This document shows, one piece after another, positions 1 to 12,108 of a stretch of DNA of 64,000 bases. The notes beneath the pieces were generated by a model. It searched no databases and was not told the DNA's origin. It saw nothing but the letters and a program-made list of their open reading frames with translations. A program made the position numbers and the translations under genes. Positions within the stretch are counted from its first letter, which is position 1. Each line of letters opens with the position of its first letter. Origin of the DNA: Triatoma infestans (taxonomy: Eukaryota; Arthropoda; Insecta; Hemiptera; Reduviidae); contig JAAEAF010014920.1 in NCBI GenBank assembly GCA_011037195.1, forward strand, positions 61,337-125,336, read 5' to 3'.

Positions 1-1067
1 ATTAAGGTATTAGGCAACTATGGTGAGGAGTGTTATGAGCGGTGCAAGAAGGATTTGAAATCTGAGAGGAAAAGCCTTGGTGACAGATTGGAAGGTTGAA
101 GAAGCCTCTGAGCCGGTACAAGCGGCCTTGCGACCATCCGGGCTTAAGAAAAATGATTGTAGTTGGCTGATACGGTTTCTTGAAGTCGCTGGCTGGCAGT
201 ATTTTCTACATGGTTTTGCTCTGATGATTTGCAGACGAATGTTTGTACACTGGTGATCTTTTTCTGAAGCGTTGTAATTCTCTGAAAGCAATGCAGCCTT
301 TATAAGCAAAGCTGGTTATTACATAACCCACAAATGGGTGGGATTAAGCTTGTCTTGCTGCAATCTTAGGTAAAATGCTGTCTTTCATATTTGACACATC
401 GTGGTCGATGTTGACAATAACTTTTTGTATGACCGTATTCCTGGCATCTCTTCACTATACTATGAAGCGCTGTTTATATGGTTCCTCTATTTTTATTTTC
501 GTGTAGCACAGTAACTCTATATCAAATATCTTATTGGGTTCCAGGTGAACGAAGAAAAAACGCAGTGTCTGTTTAGTCAGTGGATGAATTACCGGTGTGA
601 TTTTGGGGCTTGCTGTCCCTGATCCGATAATTCGTATTTAATCAGTTCTGTAGGTCCGATTTAATCAGCTTGTATTAACAATAAATAAAAAGATATATGC
701 AGTAATAATATTTACAACGGTCTCTAAACTTAATTTATAATTTAAATCTAAAAAAAAATTACATATTTACACTTTCAGGTTAGTTAATTTCATTACATAA
801 AAAAATAAATGTCTGATATTTCGCTTGCACAATTAATAATTGTTAAAAATAGTTAATAAGAATAATTACTAATTTTCAGTGTTTTAAACTTTCAAGAAGA
901 AAAACCGGCCAAATTTTAGTATTCTGTATATTTTAGCTATCAGCCGATATTTACTGAATTGTTAAAACATACTAAAAGTTATTTGTTAATTTAAATATGA
1001 ATTATTATTCTAACTAGAACAGCTAATTATAAGTATATGAAACAAAACAGTCAAAATATTAACATAC
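1..1067. other. P450-B intron 2 (part), no exon seen
   Basis: This is AT-rich sequence to the left of P450-B exon 2. The stretch at about 900-1000 matches the part of P450-A intron 2 at about 16565-16650, showing that the paralogous duplication includes intron 2. The open frames here have no recognisable domain. Nothing else can be supported. Confidence 0.5.
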
Positions 1068-3289
1068 CTGAATATTGGACGATCGGTAAAATGATCGAAA
1101 TGTTTCACAAGTACTAATTTTATTAATTCTGGATCTTGTATAAATAGCATAGGCTTTCTGCCTTCATAAATACCTAAAAAAAATGGAAATTGAAAATTAG
1201 CACGCTTCCTTTTCCAGGTAATGTTTTTCTTTAAGAAATAAGTTATGCGTGATACAATCTCAAACATTGTTCAGCTATTGCTTCAATCACCTACTGAACT
1301 TTTCTTTCAGGTATAATTATCTGAAAAACAACTCTAGCACTTTTCGTCTCCAATAATAGTATTTAACATAAAAACAGTGAAGGAGCTAAGACTTGAAACT
1401 GTTATCTTCAGCCGCATTCGTACGAGGCCACTAATTACAACGTGAATATTATTGACACTGGTGAACAGTACTTGTGTTCACGCACAGCTTTTGGCATTAT
1501 AGTTTGCGTTAAAAGTCTTCTTTAATTCATAGACTTCAGAATGACCAGTAACAGATTGCAAAATGCCGTTACTTGTGAACCCGTCCTAAATTGGCAATTT
1601 AATAAATTATACTTTATATAAACTTTAAAACGTTGAACTGTTGTAAACATTCTGAACAAAATAACATTGGATTAGAAGAAGGCTTTATTTTTTTAATAGC
1701 TTCATACTTGAATAGTCTCAGTGTGTGTTTGTCGAAAAGTCGCAATAAGTCAAACTTTGATATTCCGTTTGTGTACTACTACCCATCGACTACTACAACG
1801 AAGATTTCGGCCAAAATCTATTACCGGATGTATGATTTTATTGAATTTTTTTTGTTTTTGTTTTTTAGTAATTTTCTCAAAACGACTCCAACCATTTTCT
1901 TTAAACTTCGTATATTATCTACACATATAATAAAATTCTCATCACTTTTATTTGAAATTGATTTTTGGGGGTTCTCAGGGAACATTAGCAACATGCTGTC
2001 CTTTAAAATATTTCATTATAATATATGCTTTTACTACCTACATAATATTAATATACTCTAGAAGCGTTGATGGAATTCCAAATTTGAAGAAAATCAATTA
2101 CAATAATTTCCTTTAAACTTGGAAATACTCGGTGCATAGATAAAAACGTACCATTTTTCGAGGCGTATTGGGGGTCTGTCAGTTAGTTTAAATTTACACT
2201 AGCTTTGTGGGTTTTGACATAGAACGCTCCATAAGGCCGCTCAGGTTTAAAAGTAAAATCCCCATCACCATTTTTATGGCCACCCCAACTAAAAAAACAT
2301 TGTAACGCTTCGATTTTAAAGAAAATTTCTTGTATTAATTAAGGTAAGAGAAGGACGCGAGAGTGTTTTACACCAGATTTTTTTAATTAATTAATCCTGA
2401 AAGATGGCACTTTTACATATATTATAATAAAATACATGATGGGTGAGTCTGCAATGCTAGACAGCGAGATTGTGGTGCATTACTGCGTTTTCCTTTCTTT
2501 AATTTGATCGATTTTGTAGTCTTGGTCTAGCAAGATAAGTACAGACTCTTATCACTTCCACTTTTAAAGTGAGTGCCATACACCACTGGCTAATTGTATT
2601 CGTCAACGGGGAATGAAACTTAAATTTTTCTTCAGTTTTTCACGATTTTCTCGAAAATGCAGCTTCGATTTTGTAACTTAGTGTATAAACTAAATATTTA
2701 GTTACATCAATTTTTAGTAAATGTTAGGTTTGTTGTGGGAGTGCATATATAGCCAATTCTATTGCGATTTTGTGACTTCCCCTTTGGGTGTCAGTGTTTT
2801 TGAATGTAAGTGTCGTTACAGTGTACAATGAGAAAGTGCTGATATTTAAGTGAACACTGAACGCAAACAATTGTAAACACATAATTTCGGCAGATTGTAT
2901 ATATGAATGTTTGGATATGAGGTGTGAAGACCAGGGTATCAGGTACGTGTAGTTAGACTGAGGAGATACCGCAGTGCAAATCGCAGTAAGAGATTGTTTT
3001 CCGGAATGTTTAACACCGGAATCATTTTCTTTTTGAAATTAAAAAAAGGTAAAAATTATTTATTATACTCACCATAAAATTTATTTCCTTTCATTTCTTT
3101 ATAAACTTTCAATATAAAGTCATGAAATGATATTTTTAATAACGCTCTCTCTTTAATACTACCAAAAATATATTGATTCTTTCTACACACAACACCACGG
3201 GATTCCCAATAATTGAAATTTTTAGTGAAATACCAGTAGATTAAACATATCACTGACAATGTGATAAGAATTAATATTAAACTGTCCAT
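1068..3289 (-). CDS. P450-B: CYP6-like cytochrome P450, 5' two exons only
   Basis: Exon 1 is 3073-3289 (start codon at 3289) and ends in phase 1 at a gtgagt donor. Exon 2 is 1068-1173 and ends in phase 2 at gtatgt. Exon 1 encodes an N-terminal membrane anchor (residues about 4-20, VICLIYWYF core) followed by the usual microsomal P450 linker. Exon 2 carries the 'FIQDPELIKLVLVKHFDHF' stretch typical of CYP6-like proteins ahead of helix C. Exon lengths (217 and 106 bp) equal those of P450-A, and only five of 72 residues differ in exon 1, so this is a recent paralogue. Helices C to L and the haem loop must lie left of base 1, and I find no further exon in 1-1067. The predicted role is an ER-anchored, haem-thiolate monooxygenase. 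Whether the gene is intact cannot be judged here. A foldback insertion lies just upstream of the start. Confidence 0.85.
1683..2400 (+). repeat. Dispersed modular repeat copy in P450-B intron 1
   Basis: This is a copy of the family described under 59990-61260. It contains the recurring motifs for 'aaaacgactccaaccatttt', 'cttttatttgaaattgattt' and a run ending near 'ttttacaccagattttttt'. The corresponding intron of P450-A carries a related copy at about 19315-19745. Frames inside it are repeat-derived and not genes. Confidence 0.7.
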
Positions 3290-3960
3290 GTTTGTTTAGA
3301 TTTTTGGTTCTTGTTATGTTATTATTTTTGAAATGTTTGTTTCTGTAATTAATGAAATATAATAATTAATTATTCATTACGAAGGAAAAGGATTGTGAGT
3401 TTCGGTCTTTTCATTTGTTCACTATTCTCTGTGTTGTTGAGGTGTTCTCAGCTTTTAATTCCAAAATTATACATAAGTTTTCAAATTTTGATATGTTTTG
3501 AAGATTATTTAATAGTTTTTTTTTATTTTTTATGCCTTGAAAAAGACAATATATTTGTCGAATCGTTGGCAAGAATTTAAGTTTTTTATTTTTTTAAAAA
3601 AGACCGAAACTCACAACCCTTTTCCTTCATACAAATAACGGTCGAGAAGAAGTTTCCATTATTCATTACTTAATTATTATATTTTTTTTTATGGGAAGTT
3701 TATTGTATTAACACTTACTACTAATTACTCGAACTCCATTCAAAAACTACTTTGGAATGTATCTACTAGAGCGTTTCACTTCTATTACTTATTTTTTTTT
3801 AACCAATGAATGATTAAGGAATACACCATAGAATGAACAAAGTTACATCCTTAGTGCGACTGATAGCAAAAGTAACTAATGTTTCTCGCAACAGACAATG
3901 ACCTTCGCAGATCTAATAGTGCATCTGCAAAACTCCCTCTCCATTTAGAAAGGAAATAAA
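3290..3960 (-). promoter_or_regulatory. 5' flank of P450-B, shared with P450-A and split by an insertion
   Basis: Sequence upstream of the P450-B start is homologous to the flank of P450-A. 3670-3960 aligns by eye with about 20500-20800, including a common 'ggaatgtatctactagagcg' block and 'ctctccatttag'. Both flanks therefore derive from one ancestral promoter region. In P450-B the shared flank is split from the gene by the foldback element at 3381-3657. I cannot point to a confident TATA box or start site. Confidence 0.5.
3381..3657. mobile_element. Foldback element family 1, deleted copy, 12-bp TSD
   Basis: Direct repeats of 'attattcattac' at 3369-3380 and 3658-3669 bracket the insertion. 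The left end reads gaaggaaaaggattgtgag and its inverse complement occurs at about 3600-3635, followed by an unpaired tail of about 28 bp (acggtcgagaaga core). The interior matches the right arm of the longer copy at 21124-21535, so most of the left arm has been deleted. No coding capacity is present. It lies about 92 bp upstream of the P450-B start codon, whereas the P450-A flank lacks it at this position. Confidence 0.8.
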
Positions 3961-4015
3961 TAAATATATGTAGTCAGAAGATTTTCTTTGTTGGCCGTTA
4001 GTTGTAATATGAAAA

Positions 4016-4194
4016 CAAGAATTAGTTGGCTTCTCGACCATTTCTATTATATACATATATATATATTCCAACTCTATTTTCTATATATATTTTAAAGTTG
4101 AACTTGTTAATTATTAAAAAACAATTACAAAATTACTTTTTTTGGTTTTTGTTTTTTACCTTGAATTGGTCGAGAAGCCAACTAATTCTTGCTT
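4016..4194. mobile_element. Small inverted-repeat (MITE-like) element
   Basis: The sequence begins and ends with near-perfect inverted repeats of about 26 bp. The left arm reads agaattagttggcttctcga (4021-4040), and its complement tcgagaagccaactaattct lies at about 4171-4190. The interior is AT-rich and non-coding. A target-site duplication was not resolved. The cggtcgagaag string also occurs in the tail of foldback family 1. Confidence 0.65.
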
Positions 4195-4886
4195 TCATAA
4201 ATGTATGTAGTTTGTCTGCCTGTGTGTTTAATAAAAGATGACAGATCATCAAAATTTAAAATAATGATAATAAAGATTCTCGACCGATCTCTTGCAGTTA
4301 TTTAAAATAATACTAAACAATCAACTTATCTGACATTGTATTCTTCATTACATGTTTCTTTATCTTAATTGATGGTGATCTTGGTAAAGAAATCATGTTA
4401 TGACGGACAGAAAACGGGAATTTTCTATATCTATTTTAAAATACTTACGCGTGATACTAATTTTTGCATTAGCAAGCATATTTATACTTAATAATATTTG
4501 TAAAAAATAATTACCAGTACTTCATATATTTACAATCATGTCGGGGTCACCAATATGTTGTTTATCTGTTGCTTTTTTTCTGGGATATCTTGACCACAAT
4601 AAAAAAAAATACAAATTTTTGGAAACAAATAAATAAACAGTTGTTTATTTTCTCTTAAAAGGATACAAACAGGTCCATCACTGGATAGGTTACCTGCACA
4701 CGTCATTTTATTACTTAAAGACAACATCATAGGCACAATACATTTTGTGATGGAACTTTATAACAATAAAAAATTGAAAAAAATTATAAGACAAAAGGAG
4801 ATAAACCGGAAATCCTATTATGAAAAAAATAGCAGTAAAATTATCTAAAGTTACCTGAATACGAAATGTCAAATTTATTGAAGATT

Positions 4887-5320
4887 GCCCGCAAGGGGTA
4901 TCTGTTGCCTGCAGTTACTTGGGGAGTAGCGACCCCAGGGGTTACCACAGCTCAGTACTCAATGCACTTCGTCAGAACAGTACACAATACATTTAAACTA
5001 CATACGCTCTACACTTTACAGATAAGGACAAACACAGTACACAAACTAGGGTTTTCTTCCCTAGTTAATTGACTTAAGCTAAGGGAGAAGGAAGGGATTA
5101 GCTCAGAGGTAGCACGCTGGACTAGCAACGCGGAGGTCCCGGCTTCGAATCCAGCATGCTGCCCTTAGATTTTCTTTTCCTAGGAGCCCCTACAACTCAC
5201 TGTACGGTGATGAGCAGTGTTGTCTGTAGCTAGAGAACACTGCTTGGAGGCAGGCGGTGCACTAAGAAGGCTCCGGGGGGCACAATAGATCTTTCAGGTC
5301 GCAGTGCAATAATCCCCAGC
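4887..5320 (+). repeat. Composite tRNA-derived SINE with 5' extension
   Basis: The tRNA-like part starts near 5095 with a box A-like 'tagctcagaggtagca' and a box B-like 'ggcttcgaatcc', the internal promoter layout of RNA polymerase III. A conserved body follows, including 'gagcagtgttgtctgtagct' and 'actaagaaggctccgggg'. About 200 bp upstream of the tRNA part (from 'gcccgcaaggggtatctg') recurs in the same order in the minus-strand copy at 36579-36964. The extension therefore belongs to the repeat unit and not to the flank. It is not a functional tRNA gene, because the acceptor ends do not pair. Confidence 0.75.
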
Positions 5321-5934
5321 AACAATCTACATCTATTAAAGATGCTCCTGTTGTCTTTTTAAAATTTGGTTCAAATTTTATAACAAAATAAAAAATGTAT
5401 GAAATATATATAAAAAAAATATTTATTTAAATTTATAAATCTACAATTTTGATTGAGCAATATTCCATTTTGAAAACAAAGAATGTTTATTGCAGGTTTA
5501 TTACAGATAAAAGAAAGATATGAACTACAATATAATGATAGAAGGAACATAATACTAGAAATTTATCTATAATTCGTTGCACCAACACCATAAGAGTTTT
5601 TCGAATAATTCATTTTTTTTGTGCTTGTAAAATTAAAATAAAAAACTAAACCTTAAGTGAGAAATGTAATATATAAAGTTCTTCTGAGTTTTTATTGAAG
5701 AAGAACTTCAAGATCATGGGCACTCCTGTGCCAGCATCCCACTCTTACATAGGATCTGTAGAAGCAGATGATGTACGCAACTATCTGGGTTGAGCGCATC
5801 TACAGAAGCAACCTCTATCTCTCAATCGCTAGCACGCCCCCTCTAAGACATATGGCACATTTTACCTGCAGGGAGCTAAATACTATGTATAAACAATGAT
5901 ATCATCGAGCCAAAATAGAACTTCTAGGTAGCAT

Positions 5935-7000
5935 TTTATTTTACAGCACTGAGAAAGAAGGAATTATGTAAAAAAAAAAAAATCTGGTATGAAATACTCA
6001 TACTACTTTCTCTTACAAAGTTACAAATGAGAAATTTTCTTCAAACTTCTAATTCTCTTGTTATATATTGAGTTGTATTTAAGAGGAAAACATAACTCCA
6101 ACTCTTCCTCAAAAGCTCCCTCTTTATCCAGAGGAAAATTTCAAATAAAAGTTGATAGCTCTTAATATGTGTAGTTGATATACCAAGTTTAAAGAAAATC
6201 GTTCGAATCATTTTCCAGAAAATCGCAAAAAAAGTAAAAAAAATTCCATTCAATAAAGTAGGTACTTCCGGCTTAAGAATTTTGACAGATAACTTACTGT
6301 CAATCCCATGGTGAGACCTAAACGGAATGTTAAGTTTGAACTGTCGGCGATTTTTTTGTTTTTTAGTTATGCTGATCACATCCACCCCCACACAGAAGAA
6401 AAAACTAGGTTTTCCGTATCCGGGGATCTCAAATGTGTATTTTAGTTGAAATTTCTATTACGAAAATTTGACAGGATTCCTCTTACTAGGAATAATAGAA
6501 CGTAATTTTAAATGGTTGATAGATAGATAGATATAGAGGTGCAAATATGTAAAAGGGAATACTATTAAAAAAAAAAAAAAAACTTTCGTACAGATTTCAA
6601 TCTATTTATTGCGGTTCCTTTTTGGTGGTGCCAAAGCTTCAATTGTGAAGGAGAGCTAGAATTGGCCTATGAGTACGCTGAACCCAAGTAGTTTTGCACA
6701 GGGGCGCTAAGATCTCCCATTCAAACTGCGAGGAATATCATAAAGAAAAATCGAGAAAACACAAACCAATTTTGAAGTCTTTCCTTCATTACCTTTAGTA
6801 TAAGCCTCCTAAAATCAAATAGAAAAATCTAAAATCGAGAAAATAGTGGTTTCATTGTCGGTGGGTTTGTTTTGAAGAAAAAAACCAGTGTTAATCCTGG
6901 TTTCTTTGACTTTTATGTGGTAAGCTCCCAAAGTCCTTTATAAAATTATATGGATTTAACAGTATAGGAACTTTAATTAAAATAACTTCATAATTATTTA
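5935..7000 (-). repeat. Dispersed modular repeat fragments, minus orientation
   Basis: The stretch 6170-6240 contains the inverse complement of the family signature ('tttaaagaaaatcgttcgaa' and nearby). 5985-6440 as a whole matches the repeat seen elsewhere. Around 6600-6720 a short unit ('ggcctatgagtacgctgaac') recurs near 27390 and more loosely near 9590. No gene is supported. Confidence 0.55.
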
Positions 7001-7865
7001 TCCGAGTCAGGCTAAAGGATATTTATATAGGTTTAGTGTACCTATTTGATTCTGCACTTTCACCAACTTTTGCTAAGCGTTCCAACACAGAAGCAACAAA
7101 AATATAAATCCCTTTTAATGCTTTGCCGCTAATTTCTCTAGGGATAATATACTTCACTGCATCCACTACAGAGCTGCTCAGACTCAGACTATAAGAAAGC
7201 AAAGCATTGACCTATTTTGGCAAGAAAACTTTAAGAGGTAAGTAATTTCTTCCATCTAGCTGTAGATATAGTAGGTCGACTGTCCACCAACTTTAGTTCA
7301 TTACGACCAACAAAAACTGTCCGTCACTTTGTAATGTTATATATTATCTTATTATTTCGAAATGACTACCATTTAATGCAAATTCTTTCTTATATGAGTA
7401 TATTCACAAGTTGAATATGTGGTTGGGTCCGAAATGCTAGATAACTTCTGGAAATTTATTCGACGTAGCATGCTTATATTGGTTGCTTCTACTGTACTTA
7501 CCACTAGTGTCGTGTAGGACAGACACATAAAGTTAAAGCCAATTTTCTAGATGAACTTTTTTACTGAACGGTAGATGAGAATCGAAAAACCGTTAGAAGC
7601 AACCAAAATAATGCAACGACGGGTAAACTCCCATTTATACTCAAATGTTTTGCATCTGGTGGAAAACATAAATGCAAATTTTATTCCTTGGAGATAATTA
7701 CTCAATTTCATCAATTCGCAATATCTTGAATCACTGTACCACAGCAACGGCCGGCCATTGCGACAAAGATACAGCTTCGAGCCCAAAGCGGGAGGATATT
7801 CATCCGAATGCTAAATTCACTGATGTGAACCCAAGTAAGTATTGAGTACAAAGAAAGTTACAGCA

Positions 7866-8215
7866 TCATGCTGTACGGCTGCAAAGTCTGGTTACTTGTA
7901 GAGATGATAAAAGTTTTAGAAATGGACTATTCTGCGCAAAAATCGAGAGTAGAGAATGTCAGCAATATCCGTATCAGGGAGTTGTTTCAGATTAAAGAAG
8001 ACCTAGTCAAGCGAGCAACAAAATTCTTGTCTGGAACACGATGTACGGAGAAAGATGGCCAAATAAATGCTTGGGTTGAAAGCCACCGTTTAGGAGAAAA
8101 ACAGAGCGCCCAAGAAACGACTGGTCACTAGATGTCCAAGAAGGGTTGGCTGGTTGGTGAATAACAAAGGAGGACTACAGTGATCCGATGCAGGCAACCC
8201 TGAGAACAGTTTGTT
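7866..8215 (+). pseudogene. Decayed non-LTR retrotransposon, C-terminal end of the RT polyprotein
   Basis: The frame reads 'MLYGCKVW', a hallmark of the region just after the reverse transcriptase in many non-LTR elements. Next come a degraded basic segment and then, in another frame, 'RPRNDWSLDVQEGL', similar to the R-G-R-P-R...W motif that ends such proteins. The frame change and stops show it is dead. It lies between P450-A and P450-B. Confidence 0.5.
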
Positions 8216-8441
8216 AATATATATTGTAAAATACCCAGAAAATTTGTATAAACTGATCCTCTCCAGTTCTTTTCCTAGAAACAAACTTAGAATTCACTTT
8301 TTCCATTCTGATATAAAAAACTGTTATGAAAAATCCTCACTACAAGATCGTCAAAACAAATATCTAATTAGAAACCTAAATTTAGTTAATTAATTAATTC
8401 TAATGTATTACATTTTTTTTTTTTTTTTAATACATAATCGC

Positions 8442-11400
8442 CTAAATTTGTGTCAGTTTAAGATATAAATCATCCTTAGGTTTTAGAAGTACAGCCTGAC
8501 GATCAAATTCAAAAGGTATGGGCGTTTTCTCGCATACATCTATTTCAAAATGTTTCAACAAATAGACTGTACATATTTTTGTACTAATTGCTGCAAATCT
8601 TATTCCTGAAACATTTTGTTTTGATTAAAAATAATTTTCTTGATAATATATTATAGATTTTTATATCGATTAATATACCTATACAATTTCTAGGTCCAGC
8701 ACCAAAAGGAAGATATACATATGGTGATCGTTTGGCTTTCTCTTCTGGTGTAAATCGTTCTGGTATGAATTGCATTGGTTCTGGATAATATTCTGGATCC
8801 TGTTGTAATCCATATGCTGGCACAGCAATTTTTGTGCCTACTTCTAATTTTAATCCATTTAAAGTTATAGGTTTTGTGACAACTCTTTCAATGCGTGCTA
8901 CTGGCGGATGCATTCGTAAAGTTTCTTTATAACAAAATAAGAATCTCATTAGGTAATTTGATTAGGTAAATATGGATTGAAAAAACCATTAAACAATTAA
9001 TCTGCCTTACCAGATAACACCATATCTAAATAAGTCATAGAACTGAGTGCTTCGTATGTCAAGTCTTCTTCATTCCAATTGTTTAATATATCTTGTCTGA
9101 GTTTATCTTGGATATCTTTATTTTTGGCCAGTTCATAGCATGCCATTGACAGTTGGGTAGATGAAGTTTCAAAACCGGCTAAGAAGAAAAATACCGACTG
9201 TGCTAGTGCAGTTTCCTCATCAATCACTTCTCCTAGAATTGAGAGATTCAGGATAAAACAAAATTAGTCAAGTCATGTTTATTAATAAAATAGTTTCAAT
9301 AACCTAAATCACGAGAATTGAGGCTTCACATAATTGACCACATACTTTTTGCATTATGTATTTCTTCATCTGCTTCATCAATAACTTCAACTGGAGCCTT
9401 TTCAGCGTCTAGTAATAACTGCAGCAAATCATTTCTCCTAAAACAATAAAATATGTTTAGCTTTTGTTATTTAATTTTAATAAACAAAGACAATTTCATG
9501 AATTGTTGGTTAAAGCTGAACTGTTTGTAATGTCTAAAGTGTCACAAAATGTAAGATTGGAGAATGAGTGTGTGATGGAGTGCTATCGTTTTCCGGTCTA
9601 TACGCTAAATCCAAGTAGCTGCACATTCGCAACATATACAATGTGAATTTCTAAGTGTTGTTCATGTTGTTGGGCTTGGAAATCGCAGGGATGCCTAAGA
9701 ATACTGAAGAAATGGCTAATCTACTTTCTTCTCTGGATGTATCGATAGTTCTGAGGATTCATTACTAACAAAGATCAAAAGAAAAATTATACCTGGTCCC
9801 CTAATTTATTTTTTCCTCTGAAGGAGTTCATCTCTAAAATTTGGCAGCGTCTTCCTTAAATTCCTTATATATTCCTTATAACTGGCTTATTTACCAAATC
9901 GATCCTCAAGGAGCTTTATGTCCATCGACCACTAAGAAATTATATCAAAACCGTTTCGATGAGTAAAGACAGTGGAACGTCCTGTTTTGACCTACGTGCA
10001 CCAAAATGTATTTTTATAAATAATTATAGTATGTAAATTATAGTTCCGACAAAGGCAATTTGTATAATAAGAGCTTCCATTATTTCATTTTGTAAGAAAC
10101 CATGGTATTATGAACGGAAATTGGACAAAAACCACTGCTAATTTGTCGTTTGTGATTTAACCAAAGAATTTGTGGTCTGTAGCGAAAAGTTACATCAGAA
10201 TCAAGTGCAAGCTGTGGACAAAATTCTTCATTATTAAAGCGAGTAAATAAACTATCTGATAAATTAACAGAATTACTTGTTTTCAATGTTAATCAAAGTA
10301 AAGAGCAAAATCTCTTTAAAGAAATGAACTCTGAACTTTTTAAGTTGTTTTTACTATCTCATACTAGTATATGAGAAATTACTAAATTGATTTTTTAAAT
10401 GTTATTACAATTGATAATGTACCAAGATCTGGATTCTTTTTATTAAAGTTTGATTCTAGCTTATTAAATTTGCTCTTTGTTGATTGTACTTATACATTTT
10501 TGTGGATTAATTTTTTCTAAATGAGTTTTGAAGTCGATTCTCAGTTCTTTATTTTATATATTATGGAAGTATAGATTTAGTTAATTAATTGGACTCTGAT
10601 TAATATTGTGCCTATCTATTTTCCCTACCTATAAATCCGATTAAAACCTCTGTATTAAAGAGGTTTTAATTTAAAAAATAAATTAGCAACAGCTGTGTAC
10701 AACCCGGATAGTCATATAAGAAATCGTTAAATATTTTTAAGATTACATAATTTAGAATCTAAACAGGAAATTTATCTGATAAATACTCTGAATGTCTTGA
10801 GGAAATACCTTATGAAAGAAGGTAATGCAGAAAAAAAAACTTGCAAAGTAAGGAATTTGGATCTGCCAAATCTCTTTAAAAAAACGCTCCAATGTGATCT
10901 CTTTAGTGTCTACAATTTATTAAAAGATTAAGTAAAAATATAAGGTGTTAAAAAAAATCTCATCTGGACATTTAGATTATATAAACAAACACCTTTAATC
11001 AAGTATTTAAAATAAAAACTAAATCACCCACCTTACATTATTCTGAATCCTATAATTTCTAGTTTCTTTCAAAGTCTTAGCAAAGAAGATCATACTTGCT
11101 CTATTGAAAAATGATAGTGGTAGGCGACTTGTGATCCATCCTGGCAGCTGTAAAAATAGAAATATCGATATCATTGTGAAAGTCAAAAGTTCTAATCAAA
11201 AATACTAGATATATCTGAAATTATTTTTTACCCCAAACATTATACATAAAATAATGACAGCACGTTTTAAGATGCCAATATCTTGGAATTGTAAACCTTT
11301 CTTAGCGAATTCTGAATTTGGATTTGAAAAACTATCCAAATTTACACCAAATGATGTTGATGCAATTGCATCTAATGTATAATTGATCAATAAACGTTTA

Positions 11401-12031
11401 ATATCATATTTAATTTCACCTTGAAGTAAAAAAAAAGAAATACAAACAATTATAATAAATAAAAACACGATGTTAGATGGGAATTTGAATATGAATAAAC
11501 ATAACAAAAAAAAAAAAAGATAGCAACCAGACCAACCTGCTGCATTCAAAATAATTCGTAAATATTTAGAAATATAAAAATTTGAAGGAAGTGAAAACAT
11601 AAAAATATAGATTTATTGTAAGCTATTAAATGGTTGCCAGAAAATTAAAAAAATTAGATCAGAAAGAGCTGAAATAGTCAAATTGAAAAGTTTCCATTTA
11701 ATACAAAGTTGTTATGATATATTTAAAAAATGTCAAGATGGATCCAGTAAATCTTATGTTTATATGTACAAATATCTTTAAAGAAATGAACTTTGAACAT
11801 TTTAAGTTGTTTTTACTTTCTCATGAGAAATTTTTTAAATTTCTCTGAAGTTCCTTAAGTTGAAAAAGTGGTATTTTAAAAACTGGGGAGTGCTGCATGG
11901 TGAGCACTATATTTCTAAAATGAAGAATCTCAGAAATCTCAGAATCTTGATATTTCGTTTGCATAACACCAGCTGAAATAACAGGAAGTTACCGGACAAA
12001 ATCCATACATACAAGTGTCAATTTGCTGGAT

Positions 12032-12108
<77 letters not shown>

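Noticed and set aside
10..309. A 99-codon minus-strand gene at the left edge
   Set aside because: No recognisable domain or splice context. It is likely chance within P450-B intron 2.
1633..2061. A 142-codon protein gene
   Set aside because: The frame lies entirely in a copy of the modular repeat in P450-B intron 1, and equivalent frames in other copies are not conserved.
3381..3657. A classical cut-and-paste MITE
   Set aside because: The 12-bp target duplication and the unpaired tail outside the inverted repeat do not fit standard DNA-transposon MITEs.
5095..5165. A functional tRNA gene
   Set aside because: Box A and box B are present, but the ends do not pair as an acceptor stem and the sequence continues into a repeated SINE body. 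The same holds for 27910-27985 and the minus-strand copies.
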